Source: Harryflintia acetispora
Lineage (GTDB): Bacteria > Bacillota > Clostridia > Oscillospirales > Ruminococcaceae
Assembly (NCBI GenBank): GCA_004340125.1
Contig: SLUK01000010.1
Location: forward strand, 1 to 64,000
DNA length: 64,000 nt
Direction of reading: 5' to 3'
In this document: positions 48,957 through 58,213 of the stretch, in pieces
Numbering within the stretch: position 1 is the first letter of the stretch
How the letters are laid out: every line of letters starts with the position of its first letter
The notes under the pieces: model-generated
What the model saw: only the letters and a program-made list of their open reading frames with translations
Database searches by the model: none
What the model was told of the DNA's origin: nothing
Position numbers and translations under genes: made by a program

Positions 48957-51900
48957 TCAGGCGAAGCGCGCCCGCAGCCGCCGGATGGGATGGAAATTCC
49001 TTTTCTTCGGCGTCTGCCCGTCCTTGCCGCAGAACAGCAGGTAGAAGGTCGGGATCAGGATCAGCGTCAGGAAGGTCGAGCTGATCAGCCCGCCGATCAC
49101 CACCACGCCCAGGGACTGCATGGTTTCGGTTCCGGTCCCGATCCCCATCGCCAGCGGGATCAGGGAGAGCACGGTGGTCAGGGTGGTCATCATGATCGGC
49201 CGCAAACGGGTCCGGCCCGCCTGGCAGAGCGCATCGTAGGCCGAGAGCCCCTGCTCCCGGCGCAGGGTGTTGGTGTAGTCGATCAATACGATGGCGTTGT
49301 TGACCACCGTACCGGCCAGCTGCACGAAGCCGATCAGCGAAGCCATGTTGATGCTGCTCCCCGCGATCAGCAGCGCCGCGAAGGCGCCGATGGCGCAGAA
49401 CGGGACCGAGATCAGGACCACCAGGGAGAAACGGATGGAGTTAAACTGAATGGCCATGACCATGAACACCAGGAAGATGGCCGAGGCGATCGCGGTATAG
49501 ATCGCGGAGAACTCCTCGTTCATCGAGCGCATGTCTCCGCCCATCGACAGGCTTACCCCTTCGGGCAGGGAGAGCTTCATCGCCTGCGCCGACACCTCGG
49601 ACGAGGTCTTGGCAGCGCTGTCGCTCCTGGTCTGGCCGCTGACCTCGACGAGGTATTTCCCATCGAGCTTTTGCAGCGACTGGGGCGCGTTCGAGTACTC
49701 GATCGACGCCACGTCCATCAGCGGGATATAGCTGCCGCTGCCGGTTTTGAGCATAACCCCTTCCAGGTCGGACACGTCCTCATAGGTCCCCTCGGGATAG
49801 ACCACCCGGACGCTGTATTCCTCACCGTCCTGGGTGATGGTGGTGGCGGTCGTGCCCGAAATCATGTTCGAGACGGTGGACATAATCTGCGAGGGGGTGA
49901 GCCCCAGCGAGCGGGAGGTCAGGGAATCCACCACGATCTCGGCCTGGGGGTTGCCGTCCGAGAGGGAGGTCGAGGTCGAGACGATCCCCTCGTGGGTCTT
50001 CATCATCGCCGCCACCTGCGAGGCGGCCTCCTCCAGCTGGGCGAGGTCCTTGCCGGTGAGCTGCACCGTCACCTCGGCGTTGCCGCCGATGGACATGCCG
50101 CTTTGGGCCGAGACGCTCACCTTGCAGTCGGTCATGTCCGCGGTCTGCTCGCGCAGCAGGTCGACCATCTCACCGGTCTCCATCGAGCGGTCGTCCTTGA
50201 GGTAGACCGAAATCGAGCTCGAGCCCGAGCCGGAGCGCACCGAATATTCGTCGATGTCCGGCTGCTCCTCCAAAATGGCCTCGATCCCCGCCAGGATTTC
50301 GGAAACCTTTTCGGTCTTGAGGGCGGGCTTGGTTTCGACCGAAATCTGGATCGAGCCCTGGTCCATCATGGGCATGAGCTCGGTGTCGATGTGGGTGACC
50401 ATCGCACCCGAGACCACCAGCAGGGAGACCGCCACCAGGATGACCAGTGCCTTGAGGTTCAAAAGCCTTGCGATCAGCCTGCCGTAGGCGTTCTCGATCC
50501 TCTCCATGACCCGGGTAATCCTCCCCTTGTGCTCACGGGGCTTAAGGCGGCAGAAGAGCAGCGGGATCAGGGTCAGCGCCGAGATCAGCGAGGCGGTCAG
50601 GGCGAAGATGATGGTGTAGCCCATGTGCTTAAACATCTGTCCCGCCATGCCCTCCATCATCGAGATGGGCAGGAAGACCACGACGGTGGTAATGGTCGAG
50701 GCAACCACCGAGGAGGCCACGAGCCTGGTCCCTTCCAGCGCGGCCTCGGTAAAGTCTCGCTCCACGTCCCCGCGCCGAAAGCAGCTCTCGAGCACTACGA
50801 TCGAGTTGTCAACCATCATGCCGATCCCGATCACCAGACCACCCATTGACAGGGTATTGAGGGTGAGCCCGCAATAGGACATGATAATCAACGTGGTCAA
50901 GAGGGAGAATGGCATGGAGGTTCCCACAATCAGCGACGCCTTGATGTCCCCGAAGAAGACCAGCAGCACCGCCATGGTGATGATAACTCCCAGCACCAGG
51001 GTGCTGGCCACGCTCATCAGCGATTCGCGGATGGTTTCGCCGCTGTCGTTCATCACATTGATCGGCTTATCGGGGTTTGCGGCGTTGAGGGAAGCGATCA
51101 CATCCTGCACCTTGGAGGAGATGGTGACCGCGCTCGCGCTCTGGTTCTTGTCGATCGAGATCATCACGTTTTCCCGACCGCGCGCGCGGCTGATGGAGGA
51201 ATTTTCATCCTCGGCCATCTGGATGTCCGCCACATCCTGCAGGTAGATGATGTCCCCCGACTGCAGCGTGATCGGCACCTCGGCGAGGCTTTCATAGGTA
51301 TCGAAGTGCTCGCCGCCCTTGAGGGTGATGTCCTGGTCCCCGCGTCCGATGGTGCCCGCGGGGGTGGAGAAATCGGCGCTGGCGATCGCGCTGGAAACGT
51401 CGCTCATGGTCAGGTTATACTGGCCCAGTTTTTCCTCGTCGAGCTGGATGCGGATATACTGGCGCTTGCCGCCCATCACCTCGACCGAGGCGACGCCCGA
51501 TACCGCCTCGAGCTCGGGCTGGACCTCGTTTTCGGCGTAGTAGAGCACCGAGTCGGAATTTTCGCTCGCGTCGAGGTAGAGGCTCATGACCGAGGACTGG
51601 TTCATCGACATCTCCATGATCGAGGGCTCCACGTCATCCGGGAGCTGCCGTTCGAGCTGGTTCAATTTATCCTGTAAATCGGTCTTGACCTCCTCGGTGT
51701 CGGTGCCATACTCGAATTCAAGGGCGACCATCGCGTTCCCTTCGCTGGAGGTGGAGGTCATCGACTTGAGGCCGTCCAGCGAGCCGACCGCGTCCTCGAT
51801 CACGCTGGTGACCAGCTCCTCCACGTCCTCGGGTCCCGCGTTGGAATAGGAAGCCCGGACCATCAGCATGGGCATTTCCATCTGGGGCGTCTGCTCCATC

Positions 51901-51998
51901 TCCATGCCGAAGATGGAGGACACGCCGTAGATGACCAGCGCCAGGATGCACACAAAGATGGCAACCGGGCGCCTCAGTGCAAGTTTGGTCAGGTTCAT
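48957..51998 (-). CDS. RND-family efflux transporter permease
   Basis: A 1013-residue AcrB/CzcA-superfamily pump: helix 1 at the N terminus, two large extracellular loops (about 35-330 and 555-820) and two groups of helices. Proton-relay Asp is in GGLVIGIGMMVDNSIVVLES. In organisms with one membrane such pumps work with the adaptor encoded upstream and no outer-membrane channel. Its start overlaps the adaptor stop by four bases. Substrate unknown. The order regulator-adaptor-pump on one strand suggests local control. Confidence 0.92.
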   Translation of the reverse strand: MNLTKLALRRPVAIFVCILALVIYGVSSIFGMEMEQTPQMEMPMLMVRASYSNAGPEDVEELVTSVIEDAVGSLDGLKSMTSTSSEGNAMVALEFEYGTDTEEVKTDLQDKLNQLERQLPDDVEPSIMEMSMNQSSVMSLYLDASENSDSVLYYAENEVQPELEAVSGVASVEVMGGKRQYIRIQLDEEKLGQYNLTMSDVSSAIASADFSTPAGTIGRGDQDITLKGGEHFDTYESLAEVPITLQSGDIIYLQDVADIQMAEDENSSISRARGRENVMISIDKNQSASAVTISSKVQDVIASLNAANPDKPINVMNDSGETIRESLMSVASTLVLGVIITMAVLLVFFGDIKASLIVGTSMPFSLLTTLIIMSYCGLTLNTLSMGGLVIGIGMMVDNSIVVLESCFRRGDVERDFTEAALEGTRLVASSVVASTITTVVVFLPISMMEGMAGQMFKHMGYTIIFALTASLISALTLIPLLFCRLKPREHKGRITRVMERIENAYGRLIARLLNLKALVILVAVSLLVVSGAMVTHIDTELMPMMDQGSIQISVETKPALKTEKVSEILAGIEAILEEQPDIDEYSVRSGSGSSSISVYLKDDRSMETGEMVDLLREQTADMTDCKVSVSAQSGMSIGGNAEVTVQLTGKDLAQLEEAASQVAAMMKTHEGIVSTSTSLSDGNPQAEIVVDSLTSRSLGLTPSQIMSTVSNMISGTTATTITQDGEEYSVRVVYPEGTYEDVSDLEGVMLKTGSGSYIPLMDVASIEYSNAPQSLQKLDGKYLVEVSGQTRSDSAAKTSSEVSAQAMKLSLPEGVSLSMGGDMRSMNEEFSAIYTAIASAIFLVFMVMAIQFNSIRFSLVVLISVPFCAIGAFAALLIAGSSINMASLIGFVQLAGTVVNNAIVLIDYTNTLRREQGLSAYDALCQAGRTRLRPIMMTTLTTVLSLIPLAMGIGTGTETMQSLGVVVIGGLISSTFLTLILIPTFYLLFCGKDGQTPKKRNFHPIRRLRARFA

Positions 51999-53662
51999 TC
52001 CTCTGTCTCTCCCCCGTCTGTATCATTTTGGGGGGCCGATTCATCAGGTTCTTTTGCCGCCTGCGGGCCCTGCGGCTGCGCCGCCTCATCGGAGCCGGCC
52101 TCTTCCCCGGAGGGGCTGCTCTCGCCGACCACGCTGACCGCCGCCCCGTCGCTGAGGTCGGGATGCCAGGTGGTCACCAGCTGATCGCCTTCGTCCAGCC
52201 CCTCTGTGATTTCGATCTCCTCCCGGTTCGAGATCCCCGTCCCCACCGCCGTCTTGACGGCGGCGCCGTCCCGCACGACGTAGACATATCCCTGCCCGTC
52301 CTCATAGCTGATGGCGCTCACCGGGATAACGATCGCATTTTCCGCTTTGGAGGTCGCGGCCGACACCTTGACGGTCATGCCGTTGACCAAAGAGACCTCG
52401 CCCGCCTGCACCTCGGCCTTGACGGTGAGCAGGCCGCTGCTTTCGATCTTCTGCCCGATCTCGACGATCGACCCCGGGAAGGAGGCCGAACCCCGCTCCA
52501 CCGTCACCGGGTCGCCGATGGACATCGAGTCGATCGAGTCGGCCGAAACGCTGAAGGAGACGAGCATGCTGTCCTTGTTCGAGATGGTATAGGCCGCGCT
52601 TTGGGTGGTGGCGTTTTCAAATTCATCGAGATTCTTGCTCTCGATGATCCCGTCGATCGGCGCGTAGACCTTGGTCTTATCCAGCTTCTTCATGGTGGTC
52701 TCATAGGAAATCTTGGCCTGGCGAAGCTGCACGTCCGCCTTTTCCTCATCCTCCTTGCGCTGCTTCTCGGTCAGCAGGTTCAGGGAATCCTCGGCCGAGG
52801 AGAGGGAGAGGCTGGCGGAGCGCACCGAGCGCAGGAACTGGTCGACCTCGTCGTCATAGCCGTCATAGGCCTTCTTGGCCGCTTCGTAAGCCGAGTCGGC
52901 CGCGTTGTAGGCCTGCTCCTTAATTTGCAATTCATCCTTGAGGTAATCCAGGTCGTCCTCCAGGTCCTCGAGCTGGGAGGAGCCGATGGTCGCGTTCTTG
53001 ATCTGCTCCTCGAGCTCGGCGACCTGCCGCTTGACGGCGTTGTATTCGCTCAGGGCGTCGCTGCGCGCGCTCTTGGCTTCATCCTTGGCGTCCTCAAGGT
53101 CGTCCTCATTGCCCTCGTCCTTGTAGTTCTCCAAATCCTCCACCGCATTCTTGTAGCTGTTTTTCGCGTTTTCATAGCTGGAGGTCTTCTGCTGCAAGGA
53201 GCTTTCATAGGTGCTGCCCAGGCTGCTTTCGATGTTGAGACGGCTCAGCTCATAACTCGCCTCGGCCGCCTGCGCCTCGAGCTCAAGATCGGAGGAATCG
53301 ATCTCGAAGAGCAAGTCGCCCTTCTGGACCGCGTCGCCCACATTAAAATATGTAGTCTTCACCTTGCCCGAAGTCTCGGGAAAGACCTCCAGCGAACGGC
53401 CAGGCTCGATCTTTCCGACGTATTTGGTGCTCAGCTCCAGGCTACCGGTACCCACCGGCTCGGCTTCCACCAAGATATCCTCCTTCTGGACCTGCTGCCC
53501 CTCGGCTTCGCCGCCTTTTCCTCCCTGGCGGCCGCCGCCCATACCGCCGCCTCCCATGCCTGCGCCCATGCCGCCCATCGCACCAGTGGCCGTGACGATT
53601 CCCGCAATAACTATGGTGACCGTGCAGCAAAGCGCCACGATCAGCTTCATCCGTTGTTTCAC
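51995..53662 (-). CDS. RND efflux adaptor (membrane fusion protein)
   Basis: A 555-residue adaptor: N-terminal membrane anchor (MKLIVALCCTVTIVIAGIV), a Gly/Met-rich linker with repeated GGMG units (about 25-48), a split lipoyl/barrel-sandwich domain (YVGKIEPGRSLEVFPETSGKV and later YAPIDGIIESKN), a long coiled-coil hairpin of about 200 residues rich in Glu, Lys and Ala, and beta-barrel/MP domains. Acidic, Pro-rich C-terminal tail of about 35 residues. Start chosen at the GTG at 53662 with AAAGGA upstream; a frame reaching 53824 lacks any signal. The methionine-rich linker could bind metal (inference). Confidence 0.87.
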   Translation of the reverse strand: MKQRMKLIVALCCTVTIVIAGIVTATGAMGGMGAGMGGGGMGGGRQGGKGGEAEGQQVQKEDILVEAEPVGTGSLELSTKYVGKIEPGRSLEVFPETSGKVKTTYFNVGDAVQKGDLLFEIDSSDLELEAQAAEASYELSRLNIESSLGSTYESSLQQKTSSYENAKNSYKNAVEDLENYKDEGNEDDLEDAKDEAKSARSDALSEYNAVKRQVAELEEQIKNATIGSSQLEDLEDDLDYLKDELQIKEQAYNAADSAYEAAKKAYDGYDDEVDQFLRSVRSASLSLSSAEDSLNLLTEKQRKEDEEKADVQLRQAKISYETTMKKLDKTKVYAPIDGIIESKNLDEFENATTQSAAYTISNKDSMLVSFSVSADSIDSMSIGDPVTVERGSASFPGSIVEIGQKIESSGLLTVKAEVQAGEVSLVNGMTVKVSAATSKAENAIVIPVSAISYEDGQGYVYVVRDGAAVKTAVGTGISNREEIEITEGLDEGDQLVTTWHPDLSDGAAVSVVGESSPSGEEAGSDEAAQPQGPQAAKEPDESAPQNDTDGGETEE

Positions 53663-53712
53663 CAAACATTCATTCCTTTCGCTGCGCCACTCGGCACATT
53701 CGTAATCGTTGC

Positions 53713-54270
53713 TCAGATATTTGCCGGGTCCTCTTTTTCTTCCTGCTGCCATTCGAACAGATACCCTGCCTTGCGGATGGTCACGATCCGCCCGGCGTAC
53801 TCGCCCAGCTTGGCCCGCAGGCACTTGATGTGGGTGTCCACCGTGCGTTCATCCCCGTGGTAATCGGAATGCCATACCACCCGGATGATCTGCTCGCGCG
53901 AGAACACCTCGTTGGGGTGGGCGGCGAGGTGGTAGAGCAGTTCAAATTCCTGTGGGGTGGTGCCGACCCGCTTCCCCTTAAGGAAGACCGAGCGCCCGGC
54001 CGCGCAGATGTATAAGCCGCCCAGGCGGACGTCCTCCCGCTGATCGCCGTTTACAGGCCCCATGCGGATGGAAAACAGCCGCGCGCCGCCGCCCGAAGCC
54101 AGCGTAGGAGACAGAATATCCAGCGCCACGACCAGGCTCCCCCGCTCCTCCTGCGAGACCAGCCGCCGCGCTTCGGCGGCGTCCAGCGCCTGGAAGCCTC
54201 CGCTTTCCAGCCGGCGGGTCAGAAACTGGTAAGGGTCCGGCCGCTGCGGGACGGCCGTTTTTTCGTTCAT
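53713..54270 (-). CDS. OmpR-type winged-helix regulator without receiver domain
   Basis: A 185-residue protein. Residues about 80-178 are a trans_reg_C winged helix (LTPQEFELL-like TTPQEFELLYHLAAHPNEVF, HSDYHGDERTVDTHIKCLRAKLG, IVTIRKAGYLFEW). The first 75 residues are not a receiver: there is no acidic pocket, no D-x-x-M-P segment and only a weak beta pattern. The gene lies 50 bases before the adaptor-pump genes on the same strand, so it probably regulates them without phosphorylation. Start has AAAGGGAGGAAAGG upstream. Confidence 0.8.
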   Translation of the reverse strand: MNEKTAVPQRPDPYQFLTRRLESGGFQALDAAEARRLVSQEERGSLVVALDILSPTLASGGGARLFSIRMGPVNGDQREDVRLGGLYICAAGRSVFLKGKRVGTTPQEFELLYHLAAHPNEVFSREQIIRVVWHSDYHGDERTVDTHIKCLRAKLGEYAGRIVTIRKAGYLFEWQQEEKEDPANI

Positions 54271-54420
54271 GGCCTTTCCTCCCTTTCTTTGATAATCCGT
54301 TCCCTATTATATCGGCCGATTGTGTTTGTTCGGTGAAAACTGTCTGACGGCTGATTGATATTTGTGTTGGAAGTTTGAAGCCTGTCGAAAAGTTTTTGGG
54401 CCTACCCTGATTGGGAGCTC

Positions 54421-54449
54421 TTGACAACCCGCACGGTTTTTAATATAAT
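54421..54449 (+). promoter_or_regulatory. promoter of tRNA-Gly
   Basis: TTGACA (54421-54426), 17 bases, TATAAT (54444-54449): perfect consensus, about 40 bases before the tRNA. Confidence 0.88.
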
Positions 54450-54489
54450 AATAGTCACCGGCACAAATAACCGGTTGAAAAAAGAACAT

Positions 54490-54563
54490 GCGGGTATAGT
54501 TTAGTGGCAAAACATCAGCTTCCCAAGCTGAGGTTGCGGGTTCGATTCCCGCTACCCGCTCCA
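54490..54563 (+). tRNA. tRNA-Gly, anticodon CCC
   Basis: GCGGGTA/TACCCGC acceptor stem, T arm GCGGGTTCGATTCCCGC, anticodon stem TCAGC/GCTGA around TTCCCAA giving anticodon CCC, and an encoded TCCA end. Its own consensus promoter and terminator. Confidence 0.93.
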
Positions 54564-54564
54564 G

Positions 54565-54592
54565 TAAAACCACCCTTTGGGTGGTTTTTTTA
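54565..54592 (+). terminator. tRNA-Gly terminator
   Basis: AAAACCACCC and GGGTGGTTTTTTT around TTT, starting two bases after the CCA end. Confidence 0.9.
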
Positions 54593-54600
54593 ATTTGCTC

Positions 54601-54693
54601 GGCTGGAAATACACGCCCTCCCGGGCGCATCTCAGGCAGCAAGCGAGTCTGAGCCGCAGACGAAGGATAAATTCCCGCTGCCTACTTCCAGCG
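54601..54693. other. unassigned structured intergenic element
   Basis: GCTGGAA (54602-54608) and TTCCAGC (54686-54692) close a 77-base region that contains CGCCC/GGGCG (54614-54627) and GGCAGC (54635-54640) / GCTGCC (54677-54682). This nested layout could be a structured RNA. It lies after the tRNA terminator and before the promoter of the histidine kinase gene, so it belongs to neither transcript. I could not match it to a known riboswitch or tRNA. Confidence 0.35.
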
Positions 54694-54740
54694 GCGGGCC
54701 GTCTTGTGCACACATATAAGCCCTATCTTTCGCTGATCCG

Positions 54741-54769
54741 TTGCTATTTTTATCGCCTTCTGCTATACT
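54741..54769 (+). promoter_or_regulatory. promoter of the hybrid histidine kinase gene
   Basis: TTGCTA (54741-54746), 17 bases, TATACT (54764-54769). The gene begins at 54822. Confidence 0.65.
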
Positions 54770-54821
54770 TTATGGTAAAGTTCTACAAAAACCAATAATA
54801 TGGAAAGCGTAGCAGATAGAA

Positions 54822-56540
54822 ATGAAGAAGTGGTTGAAACGTCTGTCGCCAATTTTTTTGGCGGTCTTATTCTGCCTGATCAGCACCGTTGCCCTGATGG
54901 CCATGCTCCATATGCAGGGAAACGCCCGGGTCGTCAACTATACGGGGATTGTCCGGGGGGCGACGCAGCGGCTGGTGAAGCAGGAAATAAACGGAATTTC
55001 TAATGATGCGCTGATACGCCGCCTGGACGGCATCGTCTCCGAGCTTTCCACCGGCGAGGGAGAAAACAATTTGATTGCGCTTCCGGACGAGGCGTATCAG
55101 ACTCTGGTTGGGCAGATGCAGATGGCCTGGGGGGAGATCAAGGACGAGATTGGGCTGGTGCGGCATGGTCGGCCCTCCCGGCGGCTGTATGAATTGAGCG
55201 AGTCCCATTTTGAACTGGCGGACCGGGCCGTGTCGGCGGCGGAGCGGTATTCGGAGATGCGCGTCACCAATTCCATCGGCATCCTGCTTTGCCTCAACGG
55301 CGGGTTCGTTATCCTGTTTATCCTGCTTTGGGTGAGCGAGGCGCGGCAGAAGAAGGCGCAGATGGCCCTGGACCTGGCCGAGAGCGCAAACCGGGCCAAG
55401 AGCGAGTTCCTTTCCCGGATTTCCCATGAAATCCGCACGCCCATGAACGGCATCACCGGCATGTCGGCCATCGCCCGGCGGTATGTAAACGACCCGGAAA
55501 GGATGACGGATTGCCTGAACAAAATTGACCTTTCCGCAAGCTATCTGCTGTCTCTGCTCAACGACGTATTGGATATGTCCCGGATCGAAAGCGGGAAAAT
55601 CCAGCTGGACGAGCAGCCTTTCGATTTGACAAAAATGCTGGAGCGCGTTCAGGAAATGTTCCGGCGCAAGGCGGAGGACGGCGGCGTTGTGCTGAACGTC
55701 TGCACAGACGGGCTGTCCGTTGCCCAGGTGATCGGGGACAACCTGCGTATCAGCCAGGTGCTGGTAAACCTGGTGTCCAACGCCCTGAAATTTACGCCTG
55801 CGGGAGGCAGCGTAACGCTCCGGGCGCGGCAGACGGCGGTAAATGACGAGACGGTCTGCCTGGAATTCGTGGTTGCCGACACCGGGATCGGCATAAGCGA
55901 CACGTTCCAGCAGCGCATCTTCGAGCCCTTCGAGCAGGCGCAGCCCGCCACGGCCCGCCAATATGGCGGAACGGGCCTGGGCCTTGCAATTTGCAGCAGC
56001 TTTATCAAGCTCATGGGCGGTACCATCAGCGTTCACAGCAAGCTGGGCGAGGGTACGCAGTTTACCGTGTGCCTGACGTTGCGGCGGGACGCGTCCGCCG
56101 GGACCGGCGGACCGCAAGAAAGTGGAAAAAAAGTCGCCTGCAGCCTTACGGGCATGCACATCCTCCTGGCGGAGGACAATGAAATCAACGCGGAGATCAC
56201 CACCCTGCTCCTGGAAGATTTGGGCGCTGAGGTGGAGCGCGTAGAGAACGGCAAGGCCGCCGTCGAGCTGCTGTCGTCGTCGCCGGCGGGAACCTTTTCG
56301 CTGATCTTCATGGATGTGCAGATGCCGGTAATGGACGGGCTGACGGCCAGCCGTACCATCCGCGCCCTCGACCATCCGGATGCCGGGCGCATCCCCATTA
56401 TCGGCCTGTCCGCCAATGCGTTTCAGGAGGACAGGGAGAAATCCAGGGAGTACGGAATGACCGCCTATCTCGCAAAGCCCCTGGATTTGGACCGGTTATA
56501 CCAGACGCTGGACCAGGTCATCGCCAAAGAGAAGGTGTGA
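54822..56540 (+). CDS. hybrid sensor histidine kinase/response regulator
   Basis: A 572-residue hybrid kinase. Transmembrane helices at about 9-29 and 150-171 bracket a 120-residue extracellular helical sensor resembling four-helix-bundle/PilJ-type domains. No HAMP is evident; the second helix runs straight into the dimerisation domain with His202 in FLSRISHEIRTPMNG. ATPase domain at about 310-430 (VSNALKFTP, DTGIGIS, GGTGLGL). C-terminal receiver at about 445-565 with LLAEDNEIN, DVQMPVMDG and KPLD. No output or phosphotransfer domain follows, so it may signal through a separate partner; the AraC gene downstream is not an obvious one. Confidence 0.9.
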   Translation: MKKWLKRLSPIFLAVLFCLISTVALMAMLHMQGNARVVNYTGIVRGATQRLVKQEINGISNDALIRRLDGIVSELSTGEGENNLIALPDEAYQTLVGQMQMAWGEIKDEIGLVRHGRPSRRLYELSESHFELADRAVSAAERYSEMRVTNSIGILLCLNGGFVILFILLWVSEARQKKAQMALDLAESANRAKSEFLSRISHEIRTPMNGITGMSAIARRYVNDPERMTDCLNKIDLSASYLLSLLNDVLDMSRIESGKIQLDEQPFDLTKMLERVQEMFRRKAEDGGVVLNVCTDGLSVAQVIGDNLRISQVLVNLVSNALKFTPAGGSVTLRARQTAVNDETVCLEFVVADTGIGISDTFQQRIFEPFEQAQPATARQYGGTGLGLAICSSFIKLMGGTISVHSKLGEGTQFTVCLTLRRDASAGTGGPQESGKKVACSLTGMHILLAEDNEINAEITTLLLEDLGAEVERVENGKAAVELLSSSPAGTFSLIFMDVQMPVMDGLTASRTIRALDHPDAGRIPIIGLSANAFQEDREKSREYGMTAYLAKPLDLDRLYQTLDQVIAKEKV

Positions 56541-56742
56541 AAATCGGCAGGGCTTCGTTTCACTCCACGCGGTGAGACAGCCCCTTCCCTTGGCCCGGCC
56601 GCCGGCGTCCCCTCCAAACGGCGCCTGGGTTGAGCGCAATCCCCCTCCTGCCGTCCATGTGGCGCGCGGGGACGTTCGCAGCTTCCAGCAAGCCCCAGAT
56701 CCAGTTCTGAAATGTCGCCGTCCAAGGAGGAGGGAGCCCGGT

Positions 56743-57666
56743 ATGAAAAACATCTCCCACATCGAGTTTTACACCGAGACCAAGGAAGAACGGCTGCCCG
56801 GTTTTGCTCCCGACTTCCCATATATTGCGTCCTGTGCGCAGCTGGACAAATACAGGGACGGGTTCGTCCCGTGGCACTGGCACAAGCCCGTCGAACTCTT
56901 TTACATGGAAAGCGGCGCGGTGGAATACTGCACGCCCCAGGGGAGTACGATCTTTCGCGCCGGAGCCGGCGGGATGGTGAACTCGAACATCCTGCACATG
57001 ACCCGCCCGCGGGGCAAGGATGAGGAGAACATCCAACTCAACCACATCTTCGACCCCTCCTTCATCGCCGGGGAGGCGGGCAGCCGGATCGAGAAAAAAT
57101 ACGTCGTGCCGATCACCGCGGCTTCACAGCTCGAAATCATCGCGCTGTATCCCGACGACCCCCAGCAGGCGCGGGTGCTCGGCCTTATCCGGGAATCCTT
57201 TCGCCTTCGGGAGCAGGACGACGGCTACGAGCTCCAGCTGCGGGCGGCCCTCTCCGAGATCTGGCTGGCCCTTCTCGCCCTGTCCCGCCCCCTCTTGAAA
57301 GAAAAGCAAAGGTACAGCAAAACGAACGAGCGGATCAAGCCGATGATGATCTATATCCATGAGCACTATGCCGAGAAGATTTCCATCGCCCAGCTTGCCG
57401 CCGCGACCTTTTCCAGCGAGCGCGAGTGCTTCCGCCTGTTCCATAACTGCCTGCACATGACGCCGGTGGAGTACATCAAAAGCTACCGCCTGCAAATGGC
57501 CTGCCAGATGCTGGCCCGGGGCCGGGAGCCCGTTACCTCGATCGCCCAGGCCTGCGGCCTGGGCAGCAGCAGCTACTTCGGGAAGGTCTTTCGGGAGCAG
57601 ACCGGTTGTACCCCCTCCGAGTATCGTCAAAAATGGCAGGATCATGATAGTGAAGGGCAGTGTTAA
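56743..57666 (+). CDS. AraC-family transcription regulator
   Basis: A 307-residue regulator. N-terminal cupin-type ligand domain at about 1-150 (HWHKPVELFYMESGAVEYCTPQG, NILHMTRP) and C-terminal AraC double helix-turn-helix at about 200-305 (KISIAQLAAATFSSERECFR; ITSIAQACGL-like VTSIAQACGLGSSSYFGKVFREQTG). Members of this cupin-AraC group sense small carbon compounds such as sugars. Start set at 56743 after CAAGGAGGAGGGAG; the frame is open further upstream but only as noncoding-like sequence. Target unknown; the neighbours give no clear hint. Confidence 0.87.
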   Translation: MKNISHIEFYTETKEERLPGFAPDFPYIASCAQLDKYRDGFVPWHWHKPVELFYMESGAVEYCTPQGSTIFRAGAGGMVNSNILHMTRPRGKDEENIQLNHIFDPSFIAGEAGSRIEKKYVVPITAASQLEIIALYPDDPQQARVLGLIRESFRLREQDDGYELQLRAALSEIWLALLALSRPLLKEKQRYSKTNERIKPMMIYIHEHYAEKISIAQLAAATFSSERECFRLFHNCLHMTPVEYIKSYRLQMACQMLARGREPVTSIAQACGLGSSSYFGKVFREQTGCTPSEYRQKWQDHDSEGQC

Positions 57667-57737
57667 GATATTCTTTGTAAAAAAATTGCCGTATAATGAT
57701 AGCTGTAAACCCGGTGTATTTAGAACGGAGGGCTGTC

Positions 57738-57974
57738 ATGATCACACTGAATATCTTAAACATGAAAAACTTTCTACAGACGGTAAACGAGTGCGACGGA
57801 TCGGTCGATCTCCTGTTCCCGGACGGGGCAAAAGCGGATATGCGCATCCCCGGAATCCAGGAGGAATTGCTGCAACAGCACCGGGAAAACAAAAACTATC
57901 TTCAGCTTTCTTTAAGCGTCACAAATCCCAAAGATTACATGCGCATCGTCTCCTACTACGCCGGAGACTGCTGA
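57738..57974 (+). CDS. small conserved clostridial protein, hypothetical
   Basis: A 78-residue protein, MITLNILNMKNFLQTVNECDG to PKDYMRIVSYYAGDC. It resembles short proteins found widely in Clostridia, sometimes labelled polyA polymerase without basis. No membrane helix or catalytic motif is seen; the conserved ends suggest a folded domain. Start at 57738 has ACGGAGGGCTGTC upstream. A TATAAT at about 57692 may be its promoter. Function unknown. Confidence 0.65.
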   Translation: MITLNILNMKNFLQTVNECDGSVDLLFPDGAKADMRIPGIQEELLQQHRENKNYLQLSLSVTNPKDYMRIVSYYAGDC

Positions 57975-58001
57975 AGCCAAATTGCAAGTCTTTCATCATA
58001 G

Positions 58002-58033
58002 CGGGGCCCGGCCGTTCCCGAAGGCCGGGCCCC
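58002..58033. repeat. GC-rich hairpin downstream of the 78-residue gene
   Basis: GGGGCCCGGCC and GGCCGGGCCCC pair around GTTCCCGAA. Only a weak T-rich stretch follows eight bases later (TCATTTTAT), so termination is possible but not certain. Confidence 0.5.
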
Positions 58034-58154
58034 ACCCTCATTTTATGGGCCCCGCCCCGCCCGGACGGGCCGCCGTACCTGCAAAATGCACAAATTTTGG
58101 ACCCCACTCTATGCGCAGAATCCACGAAAATGCCGCCGCTCCCCCAGATTTCCT

Positions 58155-58184
58155 TTGCGAAGAGGCCCTCAAACGTGGTAAAAT
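58155..58184 (+). promoter_or_regulatory. promoter of the small gene and carD
   Basis: TTGCGA (58155-58160), 18 bases, TAAAAT (58179-58184), just before the ribosome site AAAGGAG (from about 58195). Confidence 0.6.
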
Positions 58185-58213
58185 AGAACTACCGAAAGGA
58201 GTTGGGAGAGCGC

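Noticed and set aside
48660..50849. 729-codon open frame antisense to the RND pump
   Set aside because: His/Gln/Gly-rich low-complexity translation with no ribosome site; the opposite strand is a well-supported pump.
51977..53863. 628-codon open frame antisense to the adaptor gene
   Set aside because: Leu/Gly/Asp-rich shadow of the coiled coil on the other strand.
54601..54693. Second tRNA after tRNA-Gly
   Set aside because: A seven-pair acceptor-like stem exists, but there is no T-loop GTTCGA pattern, no anticodon arm and no CCA.
54577..54798. 73-codon open frame after tRNA-Gly
   Set aside because: Overlaps the tRNA terminator and the kinase promoter, no ribosome site, no recognisable sequence.
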